A program made the position numbers and the translations under genes. Of a DNA stretch of 64,000 nucleotides, positions 17,151 to 24,952 are shown in pieces (position 1 is the first letter of the stretch; each line of letters opens with the position of its first letter). The notes under the pieces were generated by a model. It made no database searches. It saw only the letters and a list, made by a program, of their open reading frames with translations, and was not told where the DNA came from. The DNA comes from Mangrovibacterium marinum (GTDB lineage: Bacteria > Bacteroidota > Bacteroidia > Bacteroidales > Prolixibacteraceae), in NCBI RefSeq assembly GCF_003046625.1, contig NZ_QAAD01000015.1, forward strand, positions 1 to 64,000. Reading direction: 5' to 3'.

Positions 17151-18516
17151 TTCGTCTTCCTCTTTTGTTACAATCTGCTTTAAATCGATCTTTGCCCCAT
17201 TTTTTCTCCATGTTTTTCAGGGCTTTGGAGGTTGATATTTTATTTTCTTCCTGCCAGGTTTGTTGCAGGAATACACAATCCGACATTTTTGCTTTCTGGT
17301 TCACCATATCCTCGGCCAATGCCTGACAATTGGGAGCGCCACAGGCTCCGCAGTCGATGCCCGGCAGAAAACAGATGATACGTTGCATTTTGCTCATCTT
17401 TTCAAGGGCTTTTTCCCGGTCACGGTCCAAGATAAAAACCGGTTTAGCGTCAATCGGGTCTGAAATCAGTTTCGATTTCAGTTTGGGAGCTAAACGTTGT
17501 ATCGGATGGTCTTTAAATTTACTCGATGACTCGTAGCGTTTGGCACGGTGCTCCAGCCGTTCAACCGTCAGAAAACGATTGCCCGCAGTGAGGTTGCCAC
17601 CGGCACAGCTTTGGTCGCAGGCCCGCAGTTCCAGAAAATCGATGTCGGGAACTTCCTCATTCTCCAGCCGCTCTAAAAAGCGAATCACGTTGTGAATGCC
17701 GTCGATCGCCATGCTGCGTTCGCCAAAGTGGCGGGCTTCACCCCGGGTGAGGCTCCATAGAATACCATCGCGGGTGAGCGTTTCGCGCCGGTCGCTGGTG
17801 TCGGGAATATCCGTAGTCCGAATGTTTTTGCGCACTTTGTTATAAAGAACATTCATATTGATGACCCCGTCCACAATCGATTCCTTTTCACCCAGTGGAC
17901 TTTTCACCGAGCTGATTTTGGCAATGCAGGGCGTAATGTAAAATATGCCGATTTCGTCGCGTTGGGCTCCCTGGTTTTGGAGTTGCTCCAGTGCCAGATG
18001 GGCTCCCAGGTCGTGCGGGGCTTTGCGCGGAATCAGGTTGTCCAGCAACGAGGGGTAACGAATCTGGATTAACCGGACTACAGAGGGGCAAAAAGTGGAT
18101 ATGTGAGGACGGGCCTTTTTATCTTTGCGGCAGTATTCCTTAATCGAATCTTTCAGAAAACCAATGGGCTGTTCAAGCTCGTAAAGGTGTGTGAAGCCGA
18201 TTTTCAGCAGCGCATCGTAAATTTGATTTTCGCTGATATTCTCGGGGAACTGACCGATGGTCACTGCCGGGAAAAGTGCCACCCGATATTTGAATGACTT
18301 GATTTTATCCAGGTCGTCTTGTTCCACAAAAATGGCTTTTGCCGGACAGGCCCGTAGGCATTGGCCACAGTCGACGCAGCGCTTTTTGTCGATAACGGCT
18401 AGTCCGTTGCGGATGCGGATCGCTTCGGTTGGGCACGACTGCATACAATGGGTGCAGCCAATGCATTTTTGTGCGTCAACCTTTAAGGCATGATATGTAT
18501 CGGGTAGTCTGTGCAT
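17137..18516 (-). CDS. Putative sensory [FeFe] hydrogenase (HydS/HsfB-like)
   Basis: This 459-aa protein starts with two [4Fe-4S] motifs (CIGCTHCMQSCP, CVDCGQCLRACP). The hydrogenase domain follows, then a C-terminal four-Cys Fe-S site (CGACGAPNC with Cys414). All four H-cluster ligand cysteines are kept: Cys143 in STFCPSVV, Cys197 in TPCIAK, and Cys300 and Cys304 in RACDQSCAGG. The residue before Cys143 is Phe142, where catalytic enzymes have the proton-transfer Cys. In characterised HydS proteins loss of that Cys gives low turnover and fits a sensor role. No PAS domain is fused, but a PAS protein is encoded nearby. It abuts the RsbW-like gene without a gap. Confidence 0.88.
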   Translation of the reverse strand: MHRLPDTYHALKVDAQKCIGCTHCMQSCPTEAIRIRNGLAVIDKKRCVDCGQCLRACPAKAIFVEQDDLDKIKSFKYRVALFPAVTIGQFPENISENQIYDALLKIGFTHLYELEQPIGFLKDSIKEYCRKDKKARPHISTFCPSVVRLIQIRYPSLLDNLIPRKAPHDLGAHLALEQLQNQGAQRDEIGIFYITPCIAKISSVKSPLGEKESIVDGVINMNVLYNKVRKNIRTTDIPDTSDRRETLTRDGILWSLTRGEARHFGERSMAIDGIHNVIRFLERLENEEVPDIDFLELRACDQSCAGGNLTAGNRFLTVERLEHRAKRYESSSKFKDHPIQRLAPKLKSKLISDPIDAKPVFILDRDREKALEKMSKMQRIICFLPGIDCGACGAPNCQALAEDMVNQKAKMSDCVFLQQTWQEENKISTSKALKNMEKKWGKDRFKADCNKRGRRNEGF

Positions 18517-18927
18517 TTAAAAATAGTTAACCATTTTTACGGTTGTACTTTCTCCCACAACGCTGTCGATTTGCAATTCGTTGGTGTTCTTTTTAATGTT
18601 TGGAAGTCCCATGCCGGCGCCAAATCCCATTTCGCGGACCTTTTTGCTGGCCGTTGAGAAGCCTTCCTGCATGGCCAGCGCAATATCGGGAATCCCCGGG
18701 CCTTCATCTTCGATGATGGTGATGATTTTATCCTTTTCAATCTGAATGCGGATTTGCCCGCGGTGAGCATGAGCCACCACATTCACCTCGGCTTCATAAA
18801 GGGCAATGACAATGCTCTTGATACATTTGGGGTCGACGCCCAGTTGTTTCAAAACTTTTTTTACCCGGCTCGATGCCTGGCCTGCCTGTGTGAAATCTCC
18901 TCCTTCAATCGAAAAATTAAGCTCCAT
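18517..18927 (-). CDS. RsbW/SpoIIAB-like serine-protein kinase (anti-sigma type)
   Basis: This 136-aa GHKL ATPase has an N box in ALYEAEVNVVAHAHRG, a G1 box IIEDEGPGIPD and an ATP lid with GFGAGMGLPNIKKNTNE. This is the size and pattern of anti-sigma serine kinases, which phosphorylate a STAS protein in partner-switch systems. Its stop codon touches the sensor hydrogenase start, so the two are co-translated. The SpoIIE-type phosphatase gene at 20547 is the natural opponent. No STAS gene is present in the window, so the substrate is missing or distant. Confidence 0.87.
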   Translation of the reverse strand: MELNFSIEGGDFTQAGQASSRVKKVLKQLGVDPKCIKSIVIALYEAEVNVVAHAHRGQIRIQIEKDKIITIIEDEGPGIPDIALAMQEGFSTASKKVREMGFGAGMGLPNIKKNTNELQIDSVVGESTTVKMVNYF

Positions 18928-18930
18928 CGT

Positions 18931-19275
18931 CTAATAAACAGGTTTTAGTCCAGCATTAAAAAGAAGTCCACTCGCTTTAAACATGGTGAATGGCGATTCC
19001 ATGATACAAATTCCGTGCTCTTTGGCCAGCGCAATCATCTCGGTACTTGCTTTTTTGTTGCGCACAAAAACAATGGCATGAACATCGGCCATCTCGGCGG
19101 TACGGATGGTCTGCAAATTGCACATGCCGGTGATCAAAAGCAGATTGTCCGTATCCAGGGTGAGAACATCGCTCATTAAATCGGAGCTGTAGCCAATTTC
19201 AACGTCAAAAGCATGCAATTGATGGTCGCAGATCATTTTTGCGCATAACAACTTGCTGACTTCAGAGATCTTCAT
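18931..19275 (-). CDS. DRTGG-like domain protein (first of two)
   Basis: This 114-aa protein starts MKISEVSKLL and resembles the copy at 16812-17150, sharing VEIGYSSDLMSDVL against SGAYVSDLLSDVM and a similar AIVFVRNKK strand. It is the first gene of the leftward run and lies 3 bp from the RsbW-like gene. An in-frame alternative start at 19329 would add 18 residues without similarity to the other copy, so the ATG at 19275 is preferred. It presumably binds a nucleotide or another small ligand. Its function is otherwise unknown. Confidence 0.78.
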   Translation of the reverse strand: MKISEVSKLLCAKMICDHQLHAFDVEIGYSSDLMSDVLTLDTDNLLLITGMCNLQTIRTAEMADVHAIVFVRNKKASTEMIALAKEHGICIMESPFTMFKASGLLFNAGLKPVY

Positions 19276-19617
19276 GAATTCGGAATTCAATATTGTTTCT
19301 ACAAATATGGCTGAAATGGCCCAATTCAACGATATTTTTAGAGCTAATCTGCCTGTTTTTTCGAAATTTAGATTGATTTTAAAATAGCCTTATTTAGCGC
19401 TGTGCCTGTCCGTTAATCGAAGGTTTGTACTCCGGAATGTGCGGCAGCAGCAATGCCCGGCTGAGTTTTCCCGTTGTTCCATCCAACGCGCTTGCAACCG
19501 ACTTTTTTACAGATCAATCCGCTTGTGGTACCGGTGCTGATCCGGCTTCGTTGTTTGAACTATTTTTTGTACTTTTTAAACAGCAAACTGAATCGATAAT
19601 CCAAAACAAATTGGCTC
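19276..19617. other. Divergent intergenic region of the hydrogenase locus
   Basis: This 342-bp gap separates the leftward operon from the rightward PAS/phosphatase pair and must hold both promoters. On the minus strand CATATTTG (19305-19298) is one base off the -7 consensus and lies 22 bp before the DRTGG start. On the plus strand an ACTATTTTTTG tract near 19559-19569 is the closest match. A 68-codon frame inside (19425-19631) looks accidental. Confidence 0.5.
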
Positions 19618-20550
19618 ATGATTTACGATGAGAAATCTTTTCTGCCCGATGGTCCTGACCTCTCCGGTATTCAGACACAATTGATCGATCGCCTGCCAAT
19701 GCCGGTGTTTCTGCGAAATCCTTACGGCGACTTGCTTTTAACCAATAAGGCTTTTTGTGAGCTGGTACATTGCGGATTGCCTGCCACGCAGGGACAGAAA
19801 TTGTCTGATTTTGTGGATGACAAGCAACTTGACCTGCTGGAGCGTTACGACCAGGAAGTGCTGGCCGACAGCGTGAGCCGGCGTTACGAGTTGCGGATGC
19901 GGAATGCCACCGGACATTGGACCGAATATGCACTGGAAAAATCGTTGCTCTATAACGATCAGCACGAATTTATCGGGATTTTAGCGGTGATGACCGATCT
20001 GAGTAGTCAGCGCAAAGCTGAACGCGAACTGACCGAGGCTCTTGAAGCCTCGGAGATGGCTTTGGCTATGTTGCACAAAATTCGCGCGGGGATCGTGATT
20101 GTCGACAGTGATTGGCATGTCATTAACTCGAACCCCGGATTTGCACACCTTATTGGAGGCGAGGTGGTCGATTTGTACGAGTCGGTGCCCGGGCTAAAAG
20201 GCGCAAATTTCCGCGAGTTGGTGCCCGATGCCGTTTATCGGATGTTTGTGTCGGTGATGAACTCGGGCGAGGCCAGCCTGGAGCGCGACCTGCGTTATCA
20301 GAATAAACTGTTACACGTGTCGGTTATCACCATCTATAAAAATCGGGTTGTGGGAGCACTCATTCGCGATATGTCGGCGCCGGCACTGGTGCGCGAGGAA
20401 ATTGTCAGCAGGGCCCAGCGTGTGAACAAGCAGAATATGGAGACGGTGCAAAAAATCGCCTTTTTATTGGGCGAAAATGCTTCGGTTATGGAGGAGCTGT
20501 TGCACTCCATTATCGAATCGTACAGTTACGGTGAGGAGGATGAAGTATGA
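19618..20550 (+). CDS. PAS domain signalling protein (two PAS domains)
   Basis: This 310-aa cytoplasmic protein has a first PAS domain (~20-130) with LPMPVFLRNPYGDLLLTNKAF and a typical end, IGILAVMTDLSSQRKAERELTEAL. A second PAS-like domain (~145-255) has IVIVDSDWHVINSNPGFAHLIG. The linker is a coiled-coil, and the C-terminal helix ends in a short acidic tail. There is no kinase or output domain. The stop overlaps the phosphatase start by 4 bp, so it probably serves as the sensing subunit of that phosphatase. Sensory [FeFe] hydrogenases in clostridia often carry a PAS domain, which this gene may supply in trans. Confidence 0.87.
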   Translation: MIYDEKSFLPDGPDLSGIQTQLIDRLPMPVFLRNPYGDLLLTNKAFCELVHCGLPATQGQKLSDFVDDKQLDLLERYDQEVLADSVSRRYELRMRNATGHWTEYALEKSLLYNDQHEFIGILAVMTDLSSQRKAERELTEALEASEMALAMLHKIRAGIVIVDSDWHVINSNPGFAHLIGGEVVDLYESVPGLKGANFRELVPDAVYRMFVSVMNSGEASLERDLRYQNKLLHVSVITIYKNRVVGALIRDMSAPALVREEIVSRAQRVNKQNMETVQKIAFLLGENASVMEELLHSIIESYSYGEEDEV

Positions 20551-21728
20551 GCGGGTTGCATGTCGATGTCGACTTTCAGCAAAAAATGACAGCTGGCCAA
20601 ATTGTTTGCGGCGATGTATTTCATTCGCGGCGTATCAGTGGTGAGGGGCGCTACATCCTGATCTTATCCGATGGACTGGGACATGGTATCCGGGCGAATG
20701 TTTTGGCCAATTTAACCACATCGATGGCGATGAATTATACCTCGTTTCACACCAAACCCGAAATAGCAGCCGATATTTTTATGCGTGTTCTGCCGCGTAG
20801 CGGCGAGGGAAAGGAAAGCTATGCAACCTTCACGATCATCGAAATTGATAACGACGAGTTGGTGCGGATTATCAATTACGACAATCCGGCGACACAGATA
20901 TTTCGTTTTGGTAAAGCTTTCGTTCCGCGCGAGTTGGAGATTCCGGTTCGCGGAGCCGAGAACAAAGGGAAGATTTTGCGGGTGCGCGAGTTTAAGCCAT
21001 TGCGGGGCGACCGTATCGTGTTCATGAGCGACGGTGTTACTCAAAGCGGTTTGGGCAGCAAGCTGTTTCCGATGGGCTGGGGCGATGGTCAGCTGGCCCA
21101 ATTTATTCAAAAGCAGCTGGAGCGGCAGCCCGAGATTACGGCAACACGCCTGGCCCGCAAAATCATGAACCAGGTAGAGATGAACGATCAGTTTAAGATG
21201 AAGGATGATGCCAGCTGCGGAGTCATAAATTTCAGAGAGCCGCGTGAGTTTATGCTCATCACAGGCCCTCCGTTTTATAAAATTAAAGATCAGGATTTTG
21301 TACGTATGGTGAAGGACTTTCCGGGCAAAAAGATTATTTGCGGCGGAACAACAGCCGAGATTATTGCCCGCGAAATGGACCTGAACATCTCTATTCAACA
21401 TCATTACGATTGGGAAAATATTCCGCCGGCAGCCGAAATGGAGGGCTTCGAAATGGTTACCGAAGGTATTTTAACGCTGGGAAAGGTCGAAGAAATCCTG
21501 GAAAATTATACCAGTAATACCCGTCTGGAAGATTCGCCTCCCGAGGAGGTTGTTAAGTTGCTGTTGGAGCACGACGTTATTCATATTCTTTTGGGCATGC
21601 GGATCAACCGTGCCCATCACGACCCGGAGCAGCCTTTCGAAATTCAGATGCGCAAATTTGTTGTCCGGCGAATTGTGAAGATCCTGGAAGAACGATTTTT
21701 CAAAAAGGTTAATCTTGAATTTATTTAG
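20547..21728 (+). CDS. SpoIIE-type serine phosphatase (PP2C) with C-terminal extension
   Basis: This 393-aa protein has a PPM/PP2C phosphatase domain (~1-230). Metal-binding Asp residues are in CGDVFHS, LILSDGLGHGIRAN, VFMSDGVTQ and KDDASCGVINF. Such enzymes dephosphorylate STAS antagonists and thereby reverse the RsbW-type kinase. Residues ~235-393 form an extra domain with IICGGTTAEIIAREM and a final basic helix KFVVRRIVKILEERFF that I cannot assign. No membrane segment is seen. With the PAS protein it forms a divergent pair facing the hydrogenase operon. Confidence 0.88.
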   Translation: MSGLHVDVDFQQKMTAGQIVCGDVFHSRRISGEGRYILILSDGLGHGIRANVLANLTTSMAMNYTSFHTKPEIAADIFMRVLPRSGEGKESYATFTIIEIDNDELVRIINYDNPATQIFRFGKAFVPRELEIPVRGAENKGKILRVREFKPLRGDRIVFMSDGVTQSGLGSKLFPMGWGDGQLAQFIQKQLERQPEITATRLARKIMNQVEMNDQFKMKDDASCGVINFREPREFMLITGPPFYKIKDQDFVRMVKDFPGKKIICGGTTAEIIAREMDLNISIQHHYDWENIPPAAEMEGFEMVTEGILTLGKVEEILENYTSNTRLEDSPPEEVVKLLLEHDVIHILLGMRINRAHHDPEQPFEIQMRKFVVRRIVKILEERFFKKVNLEFI

Positions 21729-21778
21729 TTGGCCAAAGTGCTGTTACTTTGTCCATCTAATTTTTTGAATCAGGTTTT

Positions 21779-22237
21779 ATGAATACTGCAAAAATGAAAG
21801 CCCGCTTGATTGCCCATCTGGATGCTTTGTTGGATCAACGCGTGGCGGCGCTCGAACAGTCGATTCAGTCGGCAAAGGAGTCGCGCGACAGCGACACCAA
21901 AAGCAGCGCCGGTGATAAGTATGAAACCGGGCGCGAAATGATTCAGCAGGAGGTGGATAAGTTCGAAGGGCAACTGGCTCATACCCGCCAATTGAAAGTC
22001 GATCTGGGTAAAATAAATCCGGAGAAACGAAACAGGCAGGCCGAATTTGGCAGCTTGCTGATCTGTAATCCCGGAAACTACTTTTTATCGATTGCAGTTG
22101 GCAAAGTTGAAATAGACAGCGACAATTTTATTTGTTTATCCTTGGCTTCACCCCTGGGGAAAGCGTTTTACGGGAAGACCGTTGGTGATGAGCTACTTTT
22201 TAACGGAAAGAAAATCGTTGTTGAGGAAATTTATTAA
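21779..22237 (+). CDS. GreA/GreB C-terminal-like protein
   Basis: This 152-aa protein has a helical N-terminal half (~1-80, ARLIAHLDALLDQRVAALEQSI and following heptads) and a C-terminal half ending SPLGKAFYGKTVGDELLFNGK. That ending is the GreA/GreB C-terminal signature (SPLGxALxGKxVGDxV). Bacteroidota genomes carry this family besides true GreA, often mislabelled as an oxoacyl-ACP synthase. The N-terminal coiled-coil lacks a clear acidic tip, so transcript cleavage activity is uncertain. Binding to RNA polymerase in its secondary channel is a reasonable guess. Confidence 0.8.
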   Translation: MNTAKMKARLIAHLDALLDQRVAALEQSIQSAKESRDSDTKSSAGDKYETGREMIQQEVDKFEGQLAHTRQLKVDLGKINPEKRNRQAEFGSLLICNPGNYFLSIAVGKVEIDSDNFICLSLASPLGKAFYGKTVGDELLFNGKKIVVEEIY

Positions 22238-22283
22238 TCGCTCCTGAGTTTTTTTAGGTATCTATTTCTACACCTTTTTTAAT

Positions 22284-22526
22284 ATGAAATTTAAGCAACT
22301 CGATCTAAAGCCCCGGGGAAATTGGTTCCAGCGAAAGCTCTGGACTCCGCACCGGAAGCGTACATTCATTTATATGCTGGCCGGCGCAATGTTTAGCCTG
22401 GTGTTTTCATTAATCACCGGTGATCTGGCAAAGCTGAGCCTGCTGGAGAATTTGTATAGTATATTGATTGGGGCATTCTTTGGTTTTTTGATTACCAACA
22501 GCCCCTGTGCCCGGGGACGGTGCTGA
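22284..22526 (+). CDS. Small membrane protein, unknown
   Basis: This is an 80-aa basic protein with a cytoplasmic N-terminus rich in Lys and Arg and two hydrophobic stretches (MLAGAMFSLVFSLITG and LYSILIGAFFGFLITN) that form a membrane hairpin. The end is a short NSPCARGRC tail. I recognise no family. It follows the GreA-like gene by 46 bp and converges with rlmF 22 bp away. Confidence 0.6.
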   Translation: MKFKQLDLKPRGNWFQRKLWTPHRKRTFIYMLAGAMFSLVFSLITGDLAKLSLLENLYSILIGAFFGFLITNSPCARGRC

Positions 22527-22547
22527 TGATCTGTTGTTGCAGTTGGT

Positions 22548-23510
22548 TTATTTCCATCGATTTGTCCACTGTTTCTGTTCGTGGTCGGAGAGGAATGTCC
22601 AGGCCACAAATCGGCTGACTTTGTTCCCTTGCCTCATGGTGCTTGTTTTTACCTGGCTGGCGTCAACTTTTTTTAGTATGCGGTAGATAGTCGGTAGTCG
22701 TTCACTTTTCGACACCAGGCTGGTGAACCAAAAACACGAGTGTGCATAGTCCTTGCTTTGCCAAATCATTCTTTTCAGGAAGGCTTCCTCGCCACCATCG
22801 CACCACAGTTCGTTGCTTTGTCCTCCAAAGTTCAGGCTGGGGACTACATTTCTCTTCTGCCTCAGGTTGCGGGTTTTCCGAAGTGTGCCGGCAGCAGCTT
22901 GGGCAGCCGAAGCATGAAAGGGAGGATTACACAGGCTGAGGTCGAACTGCTCACCGGGCAAAATGATTTGCTTGAAAATATTTTTCGAATTGGCTTGATG
23001 ACGAATGACGATCTTATGGGATAGAGCTTCGTTTAACTGCACAATTTTTTCAGCCGACCGCAGGGCAGTCGCGTCAATATCGGCACCCACAAAGTTCCAG
23101 CCGTATTCCATGCAGCCAATCACCGGATAAATACAGTTGGCTCCCACGCCAATATCCAGACAGTTGATTTTGTTGCCCGTCGGTGCCAGTCCGTTGTTGG
23201 CTTCGGTCAGCAAATCAGCCAGATAGTGGATGTAATCGGCTCGCCCGGGGATGGGCGGACAAAGATAGTTTGCCGGGATATCCCAAAAGTTGAGTCCGTA
23301 ATCGGCCTTAAGGATGGCCTGATTTAGCGTTTTTACAGCTTGCGCATTCGCAAAATCGATCGATTCATCGCCATGAGGATTTAGCCGCACAAAGGCTTTC
23401 AGCTCGGGACAAACAGCGCTCAAGTTGCTGAAATTGTAGCGTCCGCGGTTCTTATTTCGGGGATGCAGTTGGGTTTTTACCGTTGGGCGAATTTTTTTCT
23501 TGTCTGTCAT
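22548..23510 (-). CDS. rlmF: 23S rRNA (adenine(1618)-N6)-methyltransferase RlmF
   Basis: RlmF methylates A1618 of 23S rRNA using S-adenosylmethionine. The 320-aa product has the family's N-terminal LHPRNKNRGRYNF and WDIPANYLCPPIPGRADYIHY, a SAM-binding CLDIGVGANCIYPVIG, and the catalytic CNPPFHAS of N6-adenine methyltransferases. The ATG at 23510 is used, since an upstream TTG would only add eight residues. The gene is single and divergent from the helicase gene. The flanking genes give no further hint. Confidence 0.94.
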   Translation of the reverse strand: MTDKKKIRPTVKTQLHPRNKNRGRYNFSNLSAVCPELKAFVRLNPHGDESIDFANAQAVKTLNQAILKADYGLNFWDIPANYLCPPIPGRADYIHYLADLLTEANNGLAPTGNKINCLDIGVGANCIYPVIGCMEYGWNFVGADIDATALRSAEKIVQLNEALSHKIVIRHQANSKNIFKQIILPGEQFDLSLCNPPFHASAAQAAAGTLRKTRNLRQKRNVVPSLNFGGQSNELWCDGGEEAFLKRMIWQSKDYAHSCFWFTSLVSKSERLPTIYRILKKVDASQVKTSTMRQGNKVSRFVAWTFLSDHEQKQWTNRWK

Positions 23511-23579
23511 GAATGAATCTTTCTGAGTCTGCAAATTTAGCCTTTATCGCGCAGAAACAAATTCCGTTATCTTTGCGGC

Positions 23580-24890
23580 ATGTCAAAGTCGATTAAAAAT
23601 CAGAAAAGTATACTGGCTAAACTGAATATTGCCGAGCTTAATCCCATGCAGCAAGAGGCGCAGCAGGCAATTCATGCGAATGCAGAAGTTGTTTTATTGT
23701 CGCCCACGGGCTCGGGGAAAACGCTGGGCTTTATGCTGCCCTTAATTGCCGGGCTCAAGCCGGAAGTAGAGGAGGTACAGGCGATGGTGATTGTGCCAAC
23801 GCGCGAGCTGGCCATTCAAATTGAACAGGTTACCCGGGATATGGGATCCGGGTTTAAGACGAATGCTGTATATGGCGGTCAGTCGTTTTCGAAAGATCGG
23901 CTGAATTTAGCACATCCACCTGCCATATTGATCGGAACGCCGGGGCGACTGGCCGATCATTTACGCCGCGAGACTTTTTCGACGGATGCGATTCGAATGC
24001 TGGTGCTCGACGAGTTCGACAAATCGTTGGAAGTTGGTTTCGAGGCCGAAATGGAGGAGATTATTGCCCTGCTTCCGGAACTTAAAAAGAAAGTACTGAC
24101 CTCGGCAACCATGTATGCCTCGATACCTGCTTTTGTGGGTTTGCGAAAACCGAAAGTGTTGGACTTTTTGAAAGAGCATGAATCGCAGTTAGCGATAAAA
24201 ACCATCATCTCGCCGGAAAAGGACAAACTGGAAACGTTGCTTAAGGCGCTTTGCCATCTGGGCAACGAACCGGGAATTATCTTTTGTAACTACAAGGAAA
24301 CCATCGATCGGATCAGTAATTTTTTATCCGAAAAGAAGATCGCTCACGCCTGCTTTCACGGAGGCATGGAGCAGGCAGACCGGGAGCGGGCGCTGATTAA
24401 ATTTCGCAACGGCACACACCAGTTGCTGTTGGCAACCGACCTGGCTGCTCGTGGTATCGATGTTCCCGAAATCCGGTTTATTATTCACTACCAACTGCCG
24501 GGCCGCAGTCACGAGTTTACGCACCGCAATGGTCGTACAGCCCGTATGTTTAGCGACGGTACGGCTTATATCTTGAAATGGGCCGACGAAAGCCTTCCTG
24601 AATTTATCCCTGACACGGAGCTTGAAGATCTTGTTGAGGCGCCTCTTCCTGAGGCTTCGAAATGGACAACGCTGATGGTTTCCGGCGGAAGGAAAGATAA
24701 AATATCGAAAGGAGACCTGGTCGGATTATTTTTCAAACAAGGGCAACTGGGGAAAGATCAGCTGGGCGTGATTGAGCTGAAGCAGGATTGTGCTTTCGTT
24801 GCTGTGCATACAGCCAAGGTTAAACAACTGATCAGCTTGATTGACGGCACTAAGCTGAAGAACCGCAAGATTCGGGTTTCGGTTGTTTAG
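23580..24890 (+). CDS. DEAD-box RNA helicase, DbpA-like
   Basis: This 436-aa ATP-dependent RNA helicase shows motif I SPTGSGKT, Ia PTRELAIQ, GTPGRL, III SATMYAS, IV IIFCNYKE, V ATDLAARGIDVPE and VI HRNGRTARM. Motif II is DEFD rather than DEAD. The last ~75 residues (GRKDKISKGDLVGLFFKQG to the end) match the DbpA RNA-binding domain, which targets 23S rRNA hairpin 92 in E. coli DbpA. A role in large-subunit assembly is likely, and it fits the rRNA methyltransferase gene next door. Confidence 0.92.
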   Translation: MSKSIKNQKSILAKLNIAELNPMQQEAQQAIHANAEVVLLSPTGSGKTLGFMLPLIAGLKPEVEEVQAMVIVPTRELAIQIEQVTRDMGSGFKTNAVYGGQSFSKDRLNLAHPPAILIGTPGRLADHLRRETFSTDAIRMLVLDEFDKSLEVGFEAEMEEIIALLPELKKKVLTSATMYASIPAFVGLRKPKVLDFLKEHESQLAIKTIISPEKDKLETLLKALCHLGNEPGIIFCNYKETIDRISNFLSEKKIAHACFHGGMEQADRERALIKFRNGTHQLLLATDLAARGIDVPEIRFIIHYQLPGRSHEFTHRNGRTARMFSDGTAYILKWADESLPEFIPDTELEDLVEAPLPEASKWTTLMVSGGRKDKISKGDLVGLFFKQGQLGKDQLGVIELKQDCAFVAVHTAKVKQLISLIDGTKLKNRKIRVSVV

Positions 24891-24895
24891 AGCAT

Positions 24896-24928
24896 AAAAA
24901 GGGCTTCAACCCGAGGGGAGAAGCCTTT
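24896..24928. terminator. Terminator between convergent genes
   Basis: AGGGCTTC and GAAGCCTTT pair around a 12-nt loop, with an A run on the left and a short T run on the right. It can serve the helicase gene and also the leftward gene that ends at 24953. Confidence 0.75.
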
Positions 24929-24952
24929 ATGGATTACATTGAATTGTAGTTG

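Noticed and set aside
19425-19631. 68-codon plus-strand frame before the PAS gene
   Set aside because: It overlaps the PAS start in another frame and lies in a region that must hold promoters.
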